Positions 11,421-23,899 of a DNA stretch of 64,000 bases are shown here, in pieces (position 1 is the first letter of the stretch; each line of letters begins with the position of its first letter). Under the pieces are notes generated by a model. That model worked only from the letters and a program-made list of their open reading frames with translations, was not told where the DNA came from and ran no database searches. A program made the translations under genes and the position numbers. The stretch comes from Icerya purchasi (taxonomy: Eukaryota; Arthropoda; Insecta; Hemiptera; Monophlebidae). The DNA lies in assembly GCA_039619475.1 (NCBI GenBank), contig CM077115.1, positions 440,604,792 through 440,668,791 of the forward strand. The letters run 5' to 3'.

Positions 11421-12404
11421 AGAAATCGTATTTTTTCTTAAAGTAATCCCATCGATGATATTTCATTGCGATCCCTAGCTTAGACGTATATTTATTTTAC
11501 GCGGAAAGCGAAAATATAATTTCCACACACTCGCAGCCACCTATAGGACTTGGCCACAGTCGTTTCTTAATTTTCTTCCAGGATCACTATTTACCGTATA
11601 ATAATAATACTAATAATATATTTTTTAAATGAATTTAAAAAATAAAATAAAAATATCAAGAATAAAGTGTGAGGCATGAGTAGTGTGGTTCTTGGAAACT
11701 TCTTACTGAGTGAGTAGCGAATGAATCAAAAAATCAGAGGATATCTCAGTGTCATCGATTAAACTCCGGCAGAAATGATTTGTCAATAAGCGAAAATGGA
11801 GAAAGCGAAACCGAACAATGTTCAAAATAAAGTAGCCGTGAACTGTGAAATATATCGTGAGCCCTAGTGCACAATTACAAACACGCACTACTCTAGTTAT
11901 TTTCACTTCTGTTTTCCTCCTCATAAGAGCGATCTTGATACACATGACCTTCAAATCCGATTTCAAGAACTCATATTGTGTATATGCCGGACTATTATAA
12001 GCTTAATAATAACTTATGGAGTTTGAAAAGAAAGACACTGATTTCAAATTAAAAGGCATTAGTGTCTCTGGGTTGTTGTGTGAAATTCAATACATACCTT
12101 ATTTAATGGAAAATTTTGTAACATTTATCGGTGCCCCCCTAGAAATCGAAAATTATAAAATATCTTCTTAGCACGTTCAGAGTGTCGGATCAATTGCTGC
12201 ATTAAGCAGGGCTTTAAAGCCAGCCGAAAATGGTCGAACAGTTCTTAGTTGATATAAGCTGAATTCAAAAGTTCCATTCCAATATCCAGAAGTCCAGAGC
12301 CAAAGCTTAAGTAATCAAATTAAGTTTTATATTAAGCGGAAACTCTTTTTTCTCATTATAATATATAAAAACTAACTGCAACCATAATAGCGCAAGTTAA
12401 ATGC
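11421..12404. other. Non-coding DNA, nothing recognised
   Basis: No supported feature. The minus-strand frame at 11703-11966 has no recognisable motif. Confidence 0.45.
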
Positions 12405-13272
12405 CGAGCTTCCTTCCTTTTGTTCAATTTTCTATGCGGAATCTGTTGCTATTCTACAGCGCATAGTCCTCTCTGTTTTCTCATTAATTAATTTCCCATA
12501 AAGTGCTGTCATAATCTCGGACTCTAAAAGTGCCCTTTGCTGGTTATCACATATAACCTTCCTGCTCCCTCTTCCCCGATTACATAATACTTCTCATACG
12601 CTTTCTCATTCATGATCTCTTTTCCTGCTCGACTTTTGAGGATTCCTGGTGTCATTTAGACATTAAGTGTAACGAATTAGTGGGGATATTCATTAGCCCG
12701 TTCTTCCATTTCCAGGGGTAGATTTTAAGACACACATTTTCAGCCCGTAATATTGCTCCTCTTTCTTTAAATGTCTCATTACAGACTATGGCTCAACTCT
12801 TATTCTTCTTTATTTTCTAATCCTGCCTCTATTTAACCTCTCTATTCGGCCATCTCTGCAAATTCATCCGTGGTTTTCTCGATACTTGCTCTCTCTCTTA
12901 AACGCTTTACAATCCAATTATTTATCGTCTTCAACCATAGTCTCCTTCCCGCATCATTTTCACGGTTTTCGTCTGCTACTATTTTTTCTCCTTTTCTCCT
13001 TCTTCTAATTACTTTCCTTGTGATATCATGTTGACCTTTTCTATTGAGCAATCGTCCTTCTATTCTTCATTGTTAAAACTCAATACTCCCCATATCAGTG
13101 CTGCTTGTATTCTCTCAGTTCCTTCTGTTTCGGTTATTCCCGCCCTTAAAGTATTTTCATCCTCTGTCCTTAAACGCGTAAGAATATAAATTTATTGCTC
13201 CACCTTCCCTTTTTTAGGGTTAACGTCCTTGCTGACAAACCCGCTTGAAATAAAAAATAAATAAAAAAAAAT
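12405..13272 (+). pseudogene. LINE-C RNase H and 3' end, decayed
   Basis: Plus-strand reading gives the retroelement RNase H signature in broken frames: SFCSIFYAESVAIL near 12410 (the acidic AE helix), ISDSKSALCWL near 12510 (SDS with the catalytic Asp) and a degraded HxDIKCNELV near 12650. It ends with the family 3' UTR signature GGGTTAACGTCCTTGCTGAC AAACCC and an A-rich tail at 13245-13272. Many stops make it non-functional. It is one of about ten pieces of this family here. Confidence 0.75.
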
Positions 13273-13382
13273 TAAGCCGTATTCAAAATTTGAACAAACA
13301 AAAGCCAAAAGCCTAAACCGTATATCATTGCTAGCCAAGGAGTACACCCGACATCCGTAGTTAATTCTCGATAAGATCAAAA

Positions 13383-13751
13383 ATTATAAATGTAAACAAT
13401 TTTTAAAAAATTACCATTAACATTACTGATGTTATATTTTTTGTGACACGAACGACATATGTGACATTCAACAATTTACAAAAATATATAACATTATCTA
13501 GATTGTAAAAAACATTAAAAAAGGAATCACTGATCATGAATATGTCGAACAATTGACGAAGCCGATCAGACTATGTTATTATATTTATTGTTATACATAC
13601 GTATATATCAGTCGTTCATTTTTTAATGTGTTTTACAGTATAGGTATAATGTTATATATTTTTGTGAACTGTTGAATGTCACATTATGTATAACAAAAAA
13701 AGTGTAACATCATTAATGATAATTTTTAAAAAAATTGTTTACATTTATAAT
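13383..13751. mobile_element. Fold-back / MITE-like element with long inverted arms
   Basis: The first about 150 bp (13383-13536) and the last about 150 bp (13600-13751) are reverse complements at roughly 80% by eye, sharing ATAAATGTAAACAATTTTT, TGTGACATTCAACA and ACAAAAATATATAACATTAT. The centre is about 65 bp. There is no coding capacity. A TA or TTA target duplication is possible at the ends but AT-richness makes it ambiguous, so the superfamily is unassigned. The transcript could form a long hairpin. Confidence 0.85.
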
Positions 13752-14624
13752 ATATGGTGCGGTTTATGGCAGAGAAAAATACTTATAAGATCAACAATCT
13801 TTAGATTTTAAAAACGAATTTAGGGTTTATGTTACATCTGGAACTAGCCAGATACTTCAGTTTAGGGATATATTTGGTGAAACTAATTGCAAATTTCAAG
13901 TCGGGCAGTATAAGGGGATTTTAAGTAAGCCTGGAGTCGAAGAATAACCCGCGAAGAGTTTGACTAGCTTTTTGAAGAAAAGGAAGATTATTTAGAATTA
14001 GAAGAAAAAACCTACTGGACAATCTAAAAAACCGTTCAATTTTTACCGATAGATGAATCATGATGGGACGCAAACAATTAATTTCGGTGAAATATGATTG
14101 TAATAATTTCAATGTCATCAATGAAAATTGATTGACTGTTGCAGTTCCAAAAAGGAAACTGCTCAATTTGATTCACCTACGGCAGTGACAGATGACGGAT
14201 AATCTGAAAAAGAAATTGAGAATTTAAATCATCGCCATTTTTAAACGGATACCACGATGCCTGTGAAATGTTGAATGTTCATTACAAGTTTAACGATATT
14301 AATGAAAACCTGCGTATAGTTCGTTACAAAAAAAATATTAGTGAAAAAAACCACTACACATCTCAATGTAAAAAACAATGAAAAATTACGCGTTTCTTTT
14401 TAAAAAAAAAAAAAAAAATCCTGCGAACCATTACAATTTGTATACACAGTAAGTTTTTTTTTTTTTTTTAATTTTTTTGCAATATTTTTTATTCTTGTTT
14501 CGTATTTTTTTAAGTTCTAATTTTCCATTGAATTATTTGTAGCGTTCGTGTTTCCGAATTGATTAAAAAAAAACCTCTACCGATTCTTCTAAATAAATAA
14601 GCGACACTGTCGGTAGTGAGAATA
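13752..14624. other. Non-coding DNA, nothing recognised
   Basis: Homopolymer-rich. The minus frame at 13921-14166 shows no family motif. Confidence 0.45.
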
Positions 14625-14758
14625 ATTAAAAATTTGACTATCCAGCACTTGAGTCTTTCCTATCTTCCATATCTGATCGCATAAACATCTGATTCCGCTT
14701 CTCATTCTTCTCCCTCTTCTTGGGCCAATGTCTTTATGACGAACCCAAAAAAAAAAAA
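14625..14758 (+). mobile_element. LINE-C terminal fragment
   Basis: A short 3' piece ending CTTGGGCCAATGTCTTTATG, then ACGAACCC and a 13-base A run at 14746-14758. The GGxxAAxGxCxxxxxGACGAACCC pattern is the shared terminus of the LINE-C copies at 13.2 and 55.1 kb. Confidence 0.65.
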
Positions 14759-16425
14759 ATTTGACTACGATAATGTCGTGCTTAAGTTGTTTCATAGGAT
14801 ATCTTTACTCTTGAAATCCTTTGATTATTGCGATAAAAACATTTAGTATCCAAAAAAATTTAAAGAAAACTTCGATATAACACTTAGTGTGTTATTTGTA
14901 ACAAAATGAAATGCCATTAGAAAAAAATGTATTAACGGAAAATATTTTCCAATACAAATTTTGGTACTATATTTCACGATTAAAATATTTTCTCCAGATA
15001 AAATTAAAAATATATGCCTAAAAATGTTAAGTATTTTTACAGCTTTTTTTCGCAAGTTACATTTTAAGACACAAATACTTATCGACATTTTTAAACAAAA
15101 GTATTTCGTCTTTCGGTTTTTCTTTGAAGTATCTACACCTTGCCGCGTTATTGTTCATTCTTGTATTTTTAATTTGTCCAGTTGTCTTAAAGTGTATCAT
15201 GTTTCAGTAATCCATTTGTAGAAAAAACAACGTTTACAACATTTCCAAAGCACTACTTTATTCGACATCGGGTGTAATGACGAACCGGTTATAATTATAT
15301 TTATTCCCTTCAGTGTCAATCGATTTCCACTGCTGTATATACTATATATATATATATATTTATATTTAAACATATATTAAAGACACTATATCTCATATGA
15401 GAACATTTCATTAAAATCTATTCCGTTTTTAAGTTATTATAAAACATTTTAAAAATAGTAAAATAATTTTTTTTTTCTTTGCGAGCAACGACGACGTAGT
15501 CAATTAAAGTGGACTCCTCTCAGCACCCGGAAGTCCAAAGAGTCAGCTGATAAAACTAACGGAAAAACTTAAACTCGACAATAGCTTATTTTAGAGATTC
15601 TAAGTCGATATTTTAATGATCAAGGATACGCAGAGATCCATATATAAACAATTACGAATGTAATTGCGGACACAAGAATATTCTCTAAGGAGCGGTACTA
15701 AATCCATACCTATGGAATTCGCTCAAAAATATATCAGTTAGAATTGCTTAGAAGAATTATAAAATTCGTAAATTATTTAATAATAACGGATAGATATATG
15801 GGGGAAATTTGGAAAAGAAAAGTGCAATAATATACAATAACATAAAAAGCCTTTTTGAAATATATAAAGTAAAACTTTTCTCTTCTCTCGTTCTCTTCTA
15901 ACAACACAGCGTAATTAATAGTCATCTACCACTTCATATGCCGCATCAATTGTACTTATCAATCTGGCAAATTTTTAATTATGACCGATTCCTTAAGCTC
16001 TCCTTAGTTTCTTTCCAAAACACTTCCAGAAACAATCCTCTAATTCAGATCTATTCTCTTCAATATCTACTCAGATTCACTTCTTTTAAGTTTCCGAACG
16101 TGCTAGCCGTTGAGGAATATAAAACTGTTGACCTTGGTAGATTTTCAGCTTCTAACGGACGTGTCTCATTAACAAGATTCCAACGTACAATCTCCCAACT
16201 AAATCCTGACGTCTTAAACCGTGGCAATCCGTTTACGTTTCGCCTTCTCCGATTCCAATTCTTTTTACTTTCCTCTTAACTCTTTATTGCTACTTCTTGA
16301 CCTTGATTTTACCATTTCTTGTAATAAAATTGAAGAAGTTTAGAGATAAACATGCTGAATGAAAACAATATACACTAAATAGGATTAACGAATAAATAGA
16401 GTAGACGAAAAGACCTCAGCAGCAG
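14759..16425. other. Non-coding DNA with one unrecognised ORF
   Basis: Largely AT-rich. The plus frame 15938-16279 (113 codons) lacks any motif, signal peptide or coding-like context, and I cannot distinguish it from chance. A short TA tract lies near 15343-15360. Confidence 0.4.
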
Positions 16426-16440
16426 AATAAATGCGTTTGA

Positions 16441-16839
16441 GATGTGATCATACAGAAGAATGCTGCTGAGGGAGTTTTGAGGAAGGGCCGAATTATAAAC
16501 GATTACGTAGTTAACAAATTAGGCATTGAGTTGCGCCTTTCTGAAATGATGAGACGGAGGTTCCTCAGCTTCTTTGGACATTTAGTACGGGATGTAGATT
16601 CGCTCGAACGCCGTATAATAATGATGGGTAAAATTAATGGGAAAAGACCAGGAGGCAGACTACGGAGACTCGTTAGGTTATCAATTAAAAGCAATAACTG
16701 GATTGAATCTACACGTGACGGGATTGGTTGCCCAGAAGGTTTTATGGCTGGAGAACTAGGACATCATTTTCATAATTTCACAGCGCCCTCTGGATGGCAA
16801 AAGGAAAGGAAAGAGAGAAAAAGAGAGAAGCGTCTATAA
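16441..16839 (+). pseudogene. RTE-like LINE, C-terminal remnant
   Basis: The open frame resembles the C-terminal end of arthropod endonuclease/reverse-transcriptase LINE proteins, after the polymerase core. RRRFLSFFGHLVRDVDSLER is followed by GKINGKRPGGRLRRL; the FGHLVR and GKRxGGRxRR pair is characteristic of this group. The reverse transcriptase catalytic motifs lie upstream and are missing, so the fragment is 5'-truncated. The start is set by the first Met; the true remnant may begin a little earlier. The 58.7-kb fragment shows the same FGHIAR...SLERTI signature. Confidence 0.7.
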
Positions 16840-18860
16840 AAAAAGATCAAGCTTCTAATTGAACGTACTTTTTCCTCGTATGCGTATATGTGGTTTTAAA
16901 ATAACTACTGTTTTGGACGACACCAATTCGTACGAACTCCATATAAAACATTATCTTTTTTGTTTTTTAATTTTCTGATTGTTTGGTTTTTTTAATAAAA
17001 TAACTTTATTAAAAGTGGAAAAATTTGAATAAATATCAGTTTTTTGTTAAAACTGCACGAATATAGCCGGAAAACAAAAATCGTTTTATGTTTGACGCGC
17101 CAAACTCCATCGGATTAAAATATTACACCGCTGCGATCCTTTAAGCCACAATTAAACGTAATATATTAATTAATGCAGAAGCATTTATTAGGAATTTTAA
17201 CATGGGTTTTACAAGAGAGTTTTATGCCCACAGCTGCCGAAGAAATTACACTCGATTACTTTATGAATAACCCCCCTCATTCCCCCTTTTAGTATTTCGC
17301 TAAGATGAACATACATTTTTCGAATACGAAAGATAATAATACATTTAAAGATGTCCGCTCACAACGGACAGGTGATGAAAAAAGTGTAAGGAAACAAGAA
17401 GGCCAACCAGTTTTTAATTTTTCCTCGCTGTTTTAAATGAGTTTCGTGTACACTAGCGCGTTGCATATATCAATTGCCAAGAACGCTACCTGTTCTGTCC
17501 AGCTAGATTGTACAGATAGGTAGTCTCGACGCTCGTAATCGAGCTAACGAACGTACATAAACGCATAATCGATTTAACTACTATTAACCTGAGATATTTT
17601 TCAATTACAACAATGTACAACGTTTTCCGATTATCGAGTTTCAATTTGATTTCTAGGGTATTAAAATGTGATATAACTTTTCACGCATCGACTAATGGAA
17701 TCTTCATTTTTGGAACCACTTTTAGAGCAGGTTGTTTCCAGCGGTAGATTAGAAAAAAGGAAAAATGAACAACAACAACAACAACAACAGGTGGGGGGAA
17801 GTATTGTTCACATTGAAGTTTGGAAAAATTTTAAATAGACCGTCCTTTTTGAGCGGAAACAGCACGCGTTAAAAAATAACTTGCGTCAAAGTTGTTACGT
17901 GTTGATGTCCAACCAATCGGAGACAGAACTGATTGGGGAATAAATAGAAACGTACCGACTGTTTTGCGTACTACTGTAAGTGTTGACCAAACTTTCTGAT
18001 TATTCCGGCAATGTAAAAGAAAGCTCCCCGCTGTGGTATAAATTACTTTAGTTATATAAGAATGAGAAAAGAAAACTTTGAAAAACGTTTAGACTAAAAC
18101 AAAGCACACGTATATACACACGTACGCGCGCATACACATACGTTTCTATAGGAACCTATATTTGTGTATTTATCCATACGAGATTTCTCGAAAGTTCATG
18201 CTGAACGAACGAACGAAAAAACCGTTTTGGCCACCCCGATCCGCAACGGCAATCGAAGTTTATACGACAGCTGTTCGGTTCTCAGACTTTCTCTCCAGTC
18301 TCTTTCCAAAACATTTACATCGTTGTCTTATTCGCTTCGTGTACTTCGTGTATTTGTATGTGCTTTATAAATCACATTACATAGCGCGAAATAGGTGTAA
18401 TTTTGACGGCATTTAACAAAACGAAGCACAAAATAACATCGAGAATATATAATAGTGTACTTGGTGTAATAACGAACGATGTCATTTTAGAATAAACTTT
18501 CACACCTGCTCAATCAGAGCGCACTCATCACGTCAGCAGTGACTGTAAGCCAACTGTTCGGTATTTCAACATGCTTTCGTATCATCGACTTAATCTGATG
18601 TTTGTTACTTTGCATTTTCTCGTGATTTTTCACTAGCCTTTTTCAACTTTCCAAATATTTCAGCTGATATCGAAAATTCTTGGCCCAATCAGAATTTTTT
18701 TCAAATCTTCTATCCGCTTCTCAACAACTCCAACTCCGCCCGATAACGTACATCTCATACCTCCAGTGCAGCGCGGTTGTCAAGCTTTCGTTGATCGCGG
18801 AACCCCCTTATAAAATTAATTTTTTTTTATCCTTAATGCCAAATGAAAACTTAACAAGTG
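16840..18860. other. Non-coding DNA with (CAA)n
   Basis: No supported gene. It holds a (CAA)n run near 17767-17790 and a CA/GC-rich tract at 18100-18145. The overlapping plus frames at 18162-18416 are mutual shadows with no motif. Confidence 0.45.
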
Positions 18861-18864
18861 TAAT

Positions 18865-19325
18865 TGGGCGGAGGTTATTATGATACTAAAACCTGGTAAG
18901 CCTCCATATGACACAACCTTTTATAGACCAATTTCATTATTGTCCACAATATCAAAACTTTTTGAAAAAATATTACTTAAAAGGATAAAACCAATTATTG
19001 AGAAAAAAAGGATAATCCCTAATCACCAGTTTGGATTTAGGGAAAAACACTCGACAATAGAGCAGGTGGTACATAGGGTAGTCAGTGTTATTGAAAACAC
19101 ACTGGAAGAAAAAAAGGTGTGCTCTGCAGTCTTCCTAGATGTAGCAAAGGCTTTCGATAAAGTCTGGCATAAAGGGCTATTGTATAAAATTAAAACTATT
19201 TTACCGAGGCAATTCTCTGAAATATTAGAATCATACTTAAAAGAGAGATATTTCCGAGTTAAGCAAGAAGACGCTTATTCCGACTTCAAAGAAATAAAAG
19301 CTGGAGTTCCTCAAGGAAATGTAAA
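18865..19325 (+). pseudogene. Jockey-type LINE reverse transcriptase fragment
   Basis: This open stretch encodes the fingers/palm of a LINE reverse transcriptase: ILKPGKPP, YRPISLLSTISKLFEKILL, HQFGFREKHSTIEQVVHRV, motif A with VFLDVAKAFDKVWHKG, and GVPQGN where motif B begins. It is closely related to the Jockey copy at 31.85 kb, sharing QFGFREKHSTIEQ and AFDKVWH. Similarity stops abruptly after GVPQG near 19320, without motif C (FADD), 3' UTR or poly(A). Both ends are therefore lost. Confidence 0.88.
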
Positions 19326-19649
19326 CAAAATATGATTGTTTTCTTTTTACTTACAACTTTTGATTCTACATCCTATTAACTTATAATAAAAGGTATCGCA
19401 ATTTCTAACATATGTAAATAAAAGTTATTTAATAAAAATTTTTAACCAAATTAATGTGAAGAATGAAACTGTTTCACTGTTCTACTAATAATGGTTTCAA
19501 AAATTTACCGTTTAATATTCGACAGTTACATTATGCGTACATCCGGAATAGCATTCAATTTGCTCGTAAATTTATTTTTCGTTTATGCATAAAAGCCTAT
19601 TTGGCATCTATACGAAAAGGAAGCAGAGTTTAAAAAAAGTTTTCTTGGC

Positions 19650-20345
19650 TATTTTTTTTTTTTTGTCTTTTGGGCTCGTCAACCAAGGATCTTTACCCAA
19701 AAACAAAAGGTAAGGAAAGAAGTCGGTTATATTTTGATCCGATCGGAAATCTTTCATATAAAAAGGAACAAACAGCGGGAATAATTAATTTGAAAGGACA
19801 GGATATAGGAAGCACAATAAGGAGTAGGAAGTCCAAGCTTCAGTAAATAATAATAATACAAGGCAGAACGCTCCACGGAGAGAGATGAACACTGGAAAAA
19901 CACATGATCGGCGTCGCAAATAACTGCATCATCCGGATGATGGAGAGGACAGTGTGGAGAAGAAATCAAGGGAAAACGAAATCTGTGCGAAGGCAGCAAA
20001 GAATCGCCAAAGCGCATACGAACAATGGAAACAGCATCAGAATGTCGAAGAAGAGAGGGATGCAAAAGAAAAACCATGAATATAGGAAGGAAGAGTAGGC
20101 TGAACAGACACAGATGAAAAGAATAATTATTAGAAAAGGAGGAAGCGTAAATATCCGATAGACCGTGATTTGATATGGGGAAGCTTTTACAAATTGATAG
20201 CTATCGGATGGATTTTTTAAAAAAAAAAAAGACGAGAGGAAGCAGCAGCAGCCCGAGTACCAAAGAATATTAGCCGCTTCATTACCAAATATGCCTGAGT
20301 GGCTAGTCAATCCGGACAAAATGGACAAAAAACCTGCTCGTTTGG
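19650..20345 (-). pseudogene. LINE-C RNase H and 3' end
   Basis: Minus-strand reading shows the RNase H terminus GLTSHSGIFGNEAAN near 20310 (the SHSGIxGNEAAD motif) and the C-terminal domain with VRMRFGDSLLPSH and CDADHVFFQCSSL, a likely metal-binding tail found after RNase H in I-clade LINEs. The family 3' UTR (GGCTCGTCAACC on the plus strand) and a poly(A) follow (T at 19651-19662). Frames are interrupted, so it is a pseudogene. The copy at 55 kb aligns over the same region. Confidence 0.82.
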
Positions 20346-21161
20346 TGAAATTCTTATAACCGGGACTTCTTGGGCTTAAAATTCAGCTCAAAATCAGTAG
20401 AATGAAACCCTACATTTGTGGGTATGTGGGAGGTGCGGAACCATTGTTTATATCGAGTTAAAAAAAAAAAAAATGTTGTTTTTTTTTTAGTTGTTTGGGA
20501 TTATCTCGGTAACTAAGCCTCAAATCGACATGAGGTGTACTTGTCGATTTTGTTCCTGAGTAAATTTTACATAAGGATAGGTTATTGCGAAAATTCGTAA
20601 ATCATATTTAACATTGCAAAATTAGCGATGAAAATAAAAATAGGCAAAAAGTTCGAATTGTTGCTATTTCGTCAATTTTCCTCAAAACTCGATGAAATTT
20701 TCCGAAAATGTAGCACTTGAGCAACTTAAAATAGGTACCTAAGCCGAACACTCAATAACAATATGGCGGCCTATTGCAAAGTGGTAAAGTTGAAAACGCG
20801 ATTGCGTACAACTTCGGTCCAAAGATAGCTGGCGACACGAGACAAAAAGTAATCGAACGGTAATTGCAAATATCTAAGTCCTCTTCGAATTTCAGATTTT
20901 TAAATTAACAATTGGCTAATTTGCACGATTTTTCCATTAGGTTGAAATTTTTTGAAATTAGCCCTCTGACGTCACACGCGGCTCCGGATTAGCGTCGCCT
21001 GGCTCCTGGAAGTCCTTAGTTGCAAAATAGATTGTGCTGCTTAGAATGCACCTGCGAAAACAATTTTTTTTCTCATTTTGCGTATATTTTTCTGTTCTTT
21101 CTGATGTTTTAAACAATTTGGAAAATGTAAAATAAATAAATTCCTTAATTGGTATAAATTT
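20346..21161. other. Non-coding DNA, nothing recognised
   Basis: More mixed in base composition than its surroundings, but no frame, repeat match or motif is supported. Confidence 0.45.
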
Positions 21162-21238
21162 TAATTTACTTTAATAAATTAAAATAAATACCTTAGTTTA
21201 AAGAAACGTTTTTGTGCATAGCCTATCATTAGCTAACA
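21162..21238 (+). repeat. Dispersed repeat, copy 2
   Basis: Matches 1202-1277 in the same orientation and is followed by an (AC)n tract at 21239-21264. Confidence 0.6.
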
Positions 21239-21264
21239 GCACACACACACACACACACACACAG
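21239..21264. repeat. (AC)n microsatellite
   Basis: Thirteen or so AC dinucleotides directly after the dispersed repeat. Confidence 0.9.
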
Positions 21265-21594
21265 AGTGTCAATCTCAGGTGCCGTACGCTACATAGCGCG
21301 TTGGCGCAACCTATTCGTACATTTATTAGCTGTACAGATATAGGTTGTGTACCAGGCAATACTCAATTAAAACTCAAAACGCACGTTTAAAAACGGAAGC
21401 TTCTGAGAAAAATTGAATTTACTTTAACATCAAAAATAAAGTGCGCATTAGACCCGCTTTTTTTTTCCTTTTTTCAAGACGCGTGACATTTTTATGCAGA
21501 CATAAAAAAAAAAGAAAAGACAATAAGAATGGGTTTGTAACGGCTGTTTAATAAAGTGTTTATTGTGTTGAACTGTTCGTAAATTATTATTTAT

Positions 21595-22005
21595 TTTTCC
21601 CTACCCTGGAAGCGCCAGCGGCCTAGACCCAAAAACATGAAAAATTAAGAGATAGAACTAAATAGCCAGGCGGTCAGAAATGGAACTCACAAAGGACAAT
21701 AGGAGTGGAACAACTGAAGACAATACGGAATGGAGAGGATATAGGTAGCGTTAAAGGGAGTAGGAAGACCCAGGGCCTAAAATAATATAGAAGGGAGCGT
21801 TAAGGAGTGCAGAACATTTGAAAAGGATATGATTTGAGTGACAAATACAAGGAGGCTCAGAAGCATGAAGAGAGCAGAAAGGAGAAACAACTAAAGAAGA
21901 AGGGAGTAGAGAATGATTGATTCCGAGTCTAATTAAGGAAGCAACCGTGAAACGACGACAGACAGGAATAGAATGTTCCTGAATTATCCTTTTATCGTCA
22001 CACAC
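21595..22005 (-). pseudogene. LINE-C C-terminal remnant
   Basis: The minus-strand frame reads ICRRFTVASLIRLGINHSLLPS-like text and CHSNHILFKCSAL, aligning with RMRFGDSLLPS and CDADHVFFQCSSL of the 19.7-kb copy. The 3' UTR runs leftwards to a weak A-rich terminus near 21595. The RNase H catalytic part is missing. Confidence 0.68.
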
Positions 22006-22469
22006 TTCAATTAGTCTTTTCTCTATTTTTATCCTTTTTATTAATATCGTTGCAGCTTCGTTTTAATCGATATATTTCAATTTCTCTTCATTAAATTTTT
22101 AGCTATATGCCGGACACGAGTAATCCATATACACCTATAGGTACTTATTGAACTACGACCAAAAATGCAGTAGACTACACTAAATCGCCTAAGAAAAACA
22201 AAACTAAATCAGGTGATTTTTCCGTCTTCTAATGATTAGAAAAATAATTTACAGTAGATGGTGCCTACCGTAAATTTTCTTTTTCTAATTCTTTCTGATA
22301 CTTTTTCAACTACGCAGAAAGTGAAATGTTTATAAGTTACAATGTGCGACACAGCTAAATTCAAACCTGGTTTTACCTGACGAAACAAAATTTTCTGATT
22401 CTCCAGACAATAATGTCTAGAGAAATTAATTGCAATCAAATCGATATGAGCGCATCTAAATAAATTAAC
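22006..22469. other. Non-coding DNA, nothing certain
   Basis: A minus-strand frame at 22236-22439 lies just downstream of the ORF at 22470-22688 but shows no motif. Confidence 0.4.
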
Positions 22470-22688
22470 CTACCTGATCTGAATAATCTCGACAGCATAA
22501 ATGAATCGAATATTATTATTACTATCTTTCTGAACAATTACGCAGAACAAATCGTCATTATGGTTGAAAGCTCGGAAAACATAAATACCGCTAACCTTCA
22601 TCCGCGATGTCTTTAGCCAGATTATTTTATATAAAAAAGTTACACGGCCTACTTCTTCAATTACTCGATCAGGGAAAAATTTAATCAA
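22470..22688 (-). CDS. Unrecognised short ORF, possible exon
   Basis: A 72-codon minus-strand frame with a fairly protein-like composition (VSGIYVFRAFNHNDDLFCVI). Near the end of the frame the minus-strand text is ATTCAGATCAGGTAGGT, a good match to a splice donor, which is the only reason to mention it. I do not recognise the protein, see no clear acceptor upstream and cannot rule out chance or a decayed transposon. No function is proposed. Confidence 0.15.
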   Translation of the reverse strand: MIKFFPDRVIEEVGRVTFLYKIIWLKTSRMKVSGIYVFRAFNHNDDLFCVIVQKDSNNNIRFIYAVEIIQIR

Positions 22689-22770
22689 ATTTTAAATCTA
22701 CATGCAGATAAATATTACATAAGGAATTTAAAATTTATTCATCCCACGGCCTCTTCGGTTTCTTTCAGGT

Positions 22771-22965
22771 CGAGTCGTCGCGGTAGCCTAATTGCTAGAA
22801 CTCCCGTTACGGAAGTCTTCAGTTTGAACTCAGACATGACAGAAATTAACGAATAATTAAATAATCGCTAATAGAATCATATAGAAGGCGATGGCAAACA
22901 TGCATACCATCATATACGCGCTAGTTAGTACATAGTAGGCAGACATAAATAGGACTACAGTTGTA
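22771..22965 (+). mobile_element. SINE family 2, copy 1
   Basis: A tRNA-derived head (GCGGTAGCCTAATTGCTAG, box A region) with a weak box B (CAGTTTGAACTC). The body contains GACAGAAATTA and GCGATGGCAAACATGCATA, and a related unit occurs at 53861. It differs from family 1 beyond the head. Confidence 0.65.
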
Positions 22966-23895
22966 TCGTGATTAATAATAAGCGATTGTAATCAGTTTCA
23001 ATTGTAGTCTTGCTTCTACACTAGTGTTTTGAATGATTTTTTTTGTTTTTTTTTTAATAAATAAGTTGTGGGTCTTAATGGTTAATTTTGCCCGTTGCTG
23101 CGTGAGAACACACTTTTATTATCGTTTATGCTAGTAAACAAATTTACAAGTAATCATTCTTACTACCTAATATGAACATATTAATCCAAAAAATAGATCA
23201 ATCACGCGAGTATATGTATAAATAGTACAATAATACACCCATACATAAGGTCTCCGCTTATATATTAGACGTCGCATACATTACCGTAAAGGCAAGAGAA
23301 AGGACGGAAACAGGGAAACCAATGATCTAAAAGAGCCCTAACAAATGCAAAACGAGACGCAGGCAAATTCCTTAATCTCTGCACCGTTCTTTTAACCACC
23401 TCACGAACACTATGCCTATGTCTGTATAGCTAGAATTCGGTAGTCGCCCACGTTGAGAACTGAGTGTGTACGGGGTGCGGCAAAGAAGAAGATAATCCGA
23501 GACATATCTTCCGAATTGTCCATCGATAGACTACTGCATTCGGGATACCGACCTCCAGTATTCGAGTACCTCATGATCATGAAGCATTTACTTCGAAACG
23601 TACTGGGCAAATAAATATATATTAATAGAGTTTTATGTTGCTCTTATTTTCTTATTACACGTTAAAGTAACAAAAAACAATGAGTTACAAATATCTATTT
23701 TACGATGATGATAATATACTTTTATTCCCATTCTCATTACTGAAATTAAGTTTCTCGACATTGCGCTCCCTTCTTCTGTTTGTTTTTATGATTTTTGCGT
23801 GAAGGTTAAACACCAATGATTCGAAAACCTAAACTTCACTTTACCTCTTCCTGCTGTACTAAATCTGTTTACCCCCCCCCCCCCGGCGCAGGTAG
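22966..23895. other. Non-coding DNA, nothing recognised
   Basis: AT-rich with no supported feature; it ends at a C homopolymer (23871-23884). Confidence 0.45.
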
Positions 23896-23899
23896 AGTC

